Assembly: GCA_946183175.1 (NCBI GenBank)
Contig: CAMHBH010000020.1
Coordinates: forward strand, 1 to 21,258
Length of the DNA stretch: 21,258 bases
From: an uncultured Oscillibacter sp.
GTDB lineage: Bacteria > Bacillota > Clostridia > Oscillospirales > Oscillospiraceae
Direction of reading: 5' to 3'
Part shown: piece after piece, positions 19,382 to 21,258 of the stretch
How the letters are laid out: every line of letters starts with the position of its first letter
Numbering within the stretch: position 1 is the stretch's first letter
The notes under the pieces: generated by a model
Databases searched by the model: none
What the model saw: the letters and a program-made list of their open reading frames with translations, nothing else
Told to the model about the DNA's origin: nothing
Translations under genes and position numbers: made by a program

Positions 19382-20359
19382 GCGCACGGAGACCTCCCCC
19401 GCGCGAATCACGCGCTCCGCCCCCGACGCGTCCCGGACTGTCAGCCCGAATGCCTCGTCCAGCCCTACGGCGTCGGCCTCCTCCCGCCGCCCGTCGGGCG
19501 AGATGAGCTGTACGCGCTTCCCGATGTTCACGCAGTCGCGGCGGCAGGCGTCCAGATACTCCGCCAAGTCCCCGCGGCACAGGGCGTCATAGGCGCGGTC
19601 GAGTTCCTCAATCAGCGCCGCCGCAAGGCGCGGACGCGAGATGTCCCGTTTGAGTTCCCACGAAAGGGAAGTCGCCATTTCGGCCACCTCCGGCGAGAAA
19701 TCGCCGGGCGTCTGGGCCACGTTGATTCCGATTCCCGGCACCACGTACGCCACGCGCCCGCTTTCGCCTTCCATCGAAAGTTCCGTCAGGATTCCGCAGA
19801 GCTTCTTTCCGTTGAGTACGGGGTCGTTGGGCCATTTCAGCCCCGGACGCGTCCCGCATACCCGCTCCACCGCCGAGCACACGCACACCCCCGCCAGTAC
19901 GGTCAGCGGCAAGAGGCGCTCCGGGGGCAAGTCCGGGTACAGTAGCACGCTCATGTAGATTCCCTTGTCCTTCGGGGACTGGAACTGCCGGTTCATGCGC
20001 CCGCGTCCGGCGGTCTGACTGTTCGCGATGACGACCGTACCGTTGGCCCCGCCCCGCGCCGCGAGACGCTTGCAGTCGAGATTTGTCGAGGCGGTTTCGT
20101 CCACGCAGACAATCGTACTGCCAATCAGGCGTACGGGCCCGAGGGCGCGGCGTACTTCCGGCTCCGTGAGGATATCCGGCGCGGCGCGGAGGCGGTACCC
20201 GCGCCCGGGGGCGGCGTCGATGTCGTAGCCGTCCTGCCGCAGCGCGGAGACCGCCTTCCAGACTGCCGAACGGCTCAGCCCCAAGCGGCGGCTCAATTCC
20301 CCCCCGGATACGGTTTCGCCGTCCCGCAGGAGGTTCAGAATCGTTTCCCGACTGTTCAT
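19358..20359 (-). CDS. birA: biotin operon repressor / biotin-[acetyl-CoA-carboxylase] ligase BirA
   Basis: BirA activates biotin with ATP and attaches it to the carboxylase carrier protein; forms with an N-terminal winged helix also repress biotin genes. This 333-residue protein has the DNA-binding domain (residues about 1-60, GGELSRRLGLSRSAVWKAVSAL), the ligase loop QTAGRGRMNRQF (115-126) and KWPNDPVLNGKKLCGIL (175-191) with the conserved lysines. A C-terminal SH3-like domain follows (GKRVQLISPDGRREEADAVGLDEAFGLTV). Proline after KWPND is unusual, since Ile, Leu or Val is common. The ATG at 20357-20359 follows GGGGTGG. An inverted repeat overlaps its promoter and may be its own operator. 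The 3' end is duplicated in the following spacer. Confidence 0.96.
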   Translation of the reverse strand: MNSRETILNLLRDGETVSGGELSRRLGLSRSAVWKAVSALRQDGYDIDAAPGRGYRLRAAPDILTEPEVRRALGPVRLIGSTIVCVDETASTNLDCKRLAARGGANGTVVIANSQTAGRGRMNRQFQSPKDKGIYMSVLLYPDLPPERLLPLTVLAGVCVCSAVERVCGTRPGLKWPNDPVLNGKKLCGILTELSMEGESGRVAYVVPGIGINVAQTPGDFSPEVAEMATSLSWELKRDISRPRLAAALIEELDRAYDALCRGDLAEYLDACRRDCVNIGKRVQLISPDGRREEADAVGLDEAFGLTVRDASGAERVIRAGEVSVRGLYGYIE

Positions 20360-20391
20360 AGTCCACCACCCCGTATGTCGTAAAGCGGATT

Positions 20392-20424
20392 CAGTTTACC
20401 ATGTTTTTCCGGGTTTGTAAACTG
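20392..20424 (-). promoter_or_regulatory. birA promoter embedded in an inverted repeat (possible BirA operator)
   Basis: CAGTTTAC (20392-20399) and GTAAACTG (20417-20424) form a perfect 8-bp inverted repeat with a 17-bp spacer. On the minus strand TTTACA (20416-20421) and TAAACT (20393-20398), spaced 17 bp, form a plausible birA promoter whose two boxes lie inside the repeat arms. The arrangement resembles BirA operators (TTGTTAAC, about 15 bp, GTTAACAA), with 5 of 8 matches per arm. The repeat is certain; the operator role is inference. Confidence 0.6.
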
Positions 20425-20494
20425 TCCATGCGCACAGTTTTTTCCCTTGCGCGCGCGGCGGAATCGTTGCAAAGCGCAATTTCGCCCCCGGCGG

Positions 20495-20523
20495 TTGACG
20501 CGCCCCCGAAAATCGGGTATCAT
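20495..20523 (+). promoter_or_regulatory. promoter for the tRNA deacylase-recR unit
   Basis: TTGACG (20495-20500), a 17-bp spacer and TATCAT (20518-20523) on the plus strand, about 37 bp upstream of the start codon at 20560. A small palindrome (CCCGAAAATCGGG) fills the end of the spacer. It diverges from the birA promoter. Confidence 0.78.
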
Positions 20524-20559
20524 AGGCGCGTCGCGAATCCCCCGAAAGGAGACTTTTCT

Positions 20560-21108
20560 ATGTACGTTTCGCCCCTGTGCCACAACACCCGCCCCGACGG
20601 CGAATTACTCCCGCAGGAGAGCGCCGCCTTCGACCTCCTCGAACGCCTCGGAATCGACTTCGACCGCGTGTCCGGCGACGCCGCCGACAATATGGAGAAG
20701 TGCGACGCCGTCAGCGCGGTGTTGGGAATGCCCGTCTGCAAGAACCTGTTCCTGTGCAACCGCCAGAAGACGCAGTTCTATTTACTCTGTATGCCGCCGC
20801 ACAAGCCGTTCCACACGAAAGACCTGAGCAAACAAATCGGCTCGGCGCGGCTGTCGTTCGGGCCGGAGGAAAAGCTGTGGGAGTTGTTGCGCTGTACGCC
20901 CGGCTCCGCGACGATTCTGGGCCTCCCCAACGACACCGAACAGCAAGTACGGCTCCTGATGGACAAGGAAACCTATGAGGCCGAATACCTGAGCTGTCAT
21001 CCGTGTATCTGTACGAGTACGCTAAAGCTGAAAATGTCGGACGTGCTCGGAAAGCTCCTCCCCGACTGCGGGCACAGTGTGACGGTCGTGGAACTGCCCG
21101 ACGAGTGA
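20560..21108 (+). CDS. YbaK/ProX-type aminoacyl-tRNA deacylase domain protein
   Basis: Members of this family hydrolyse mischarged tRNAs (for example alanyl-tRNA-Pro) in trans. The 182-residue protein is a stand-alone editing domain: GMPVCKNLFLCNRQKTQFYLLCM (56-78) has the catalytic lysine at Lys61, KQIGSARLSFGPEEKLWELLRCTPGSATILGLPND (91-125) is the central block, and CHPCICTSTLKLK near 147-158 is the C-terminal substrate loop. The frame is open upstream, but the ATG at 20560 follows AAAGGAG with an 8-nt gap and sits just after a good promoter, so the longer form is rejected. recR follows 10 bp later. The exact tRNA specificity (ProXp-Ala/PrdX type is most likely) cannot be fixed from sequence alone. 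Confidence 0.9.
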   Translation: MYVSPLCHNTRPDGELLPQESAAFDLLERLGIDFDRVSGDAADNMEKCDAVSAVLGMPVCKNLFLCNRQKTQFYLLCMPPHKPFHTKDLSKQIGSARLSFGPEEKLWELLRCTPGSATILGLPNDTEQQVRLLMDKETYEAEYLSCHPCICTSTLKLKMSDVLGKLLPDCGHSVTVVELPDE

Positions 21109-21118
21109 GGCGCGCGAC

Positions 21119-21258
21119 ATGGAATACTTTCCCGCGCCGCTGGAGGCGCTGATAGAGCAATTCGCCCGGCTGCCCGGAATCGGCGGCAAATCGGCCCAGC
21201 GGCTCGCCTTCCACGTCCTCGGACTGCCCGCCGACGAGGTGCGCGCGTTCGCCGCCGC
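21119..21258 (+). CDS. recR: recombination protein RecR, N-terminal fragment
   Basis: Only 46 codons are present before the window ends. They read MEYFPAPLEALIEQFARLPG, then IGGKSAQRLAFHVLGLPADEV, which is the N-terminal helix-hairpin-helix of RecR. RecR acts with RecO and RecF in loading RecA at gaps. The ATG at 21119-21121 follows a GAGG box. The gene begins 10 bp after the deacylase stop and should share its transcript. The zinc finger and Toprim domain would be outside the window. Confidence 0.93.
   Translation, partial: MEYFPAPLEALIEQFARLPGIGGKSAQRLAFHVLGLPADEVRAFAA

Noticed and set aside
20401..20559. N-terminal extension of the tRNA deacylase
   Set aside because: The extra 53 codons would cover the predicted promoter and birA regulatory repeat, and the downstream ATG has a strong ribosome binding site.

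Overview
The window looks like chromosomal DNA from a high-GC member of the Clostridia, probably an Oscillospirales/Ruminococcaceae-type gut bacterium. The evidence is an hprK-murB-rapZ-yvcK cluster, a class 2 galT, S-layer homology (SLH) domains, a RelE-type toxin locus, strong AGGAGG-like ribosome binding sites, and vegetative promoters with 17-bp spacers. Most core genes are visibly GC-rich. Two short stretches, around 1.65-2.46 kb and 5.3-6.14 kb, are clearly richer in AT and look acquired. The taxonomic placement is inference from gene content, not a database match.

Layout. (1) 1-4.54 kb, minus strand: promoter, hprK, murB, an AT-rich orphan gene, a 56-aa four-cysteine protein, rapZ, yvcK (cut by the window edge). 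This is the usual Firmicutes HPr-kinase/cell-wall/RapZ/YvcK cluster with an insertion between murB and rapZ. (2) 4.57-6.24 kb: an accessory island. A three-gene RelE-type toxin-antitoxin unit lies on the minus strand, and a small secreted orphan protein lies on the plus strand. Between them is about 500 bp holding two strong promoters that face each other across a highly structured segment of about 140 bp. I rate this the most unusual part of the window. (3) 6.2-10.17 kb, minus strand: galK-galE-galT, a complete Leloir core with its own promoter and a bidirectional terminator. (4) 10.3-18.04 kb, minus strand: ribD-ribE-ribBA-ribH followed without a visible break by a secreted transglutaminase-like/SLH protein, whose start overlaps the ribH stop, and a secreted subtilisin-like protease. 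Transcription should start at a near-consensus promoter at 18.0 kb, pass an intrinsic attenuator in the leader, and end at 10.32 kb. The leader seems to retain only the 3' end of an FMN riboswitch. (5) 18.08-20.42 kb, minus strand: birA and a split two-gene chromate-transporter-family pair. (6) 20.49 kb to the end, plus strand: a YbaK/ProX-type tRNA deacylase and the start of recR.

How the genes fit together: HprK and the Leloir genes belong to sugar regulation and use; MurB, RapZ and YvcK to cell-wall precursor supply and its control; the rib genes make riboflavin from GTP and ribulose 5-phosphate. The two exported proteins attached to the rib operon share a probable InlB-like beta-repeat and look like a cell-surface pair. 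Two spacers (hprK/murB and birA/chrA) contain short tandem repeats that begin inside the 3' end of the preceding gene. No tRNA, rRNA, CRISPR array or complete insertion sequence was seen.
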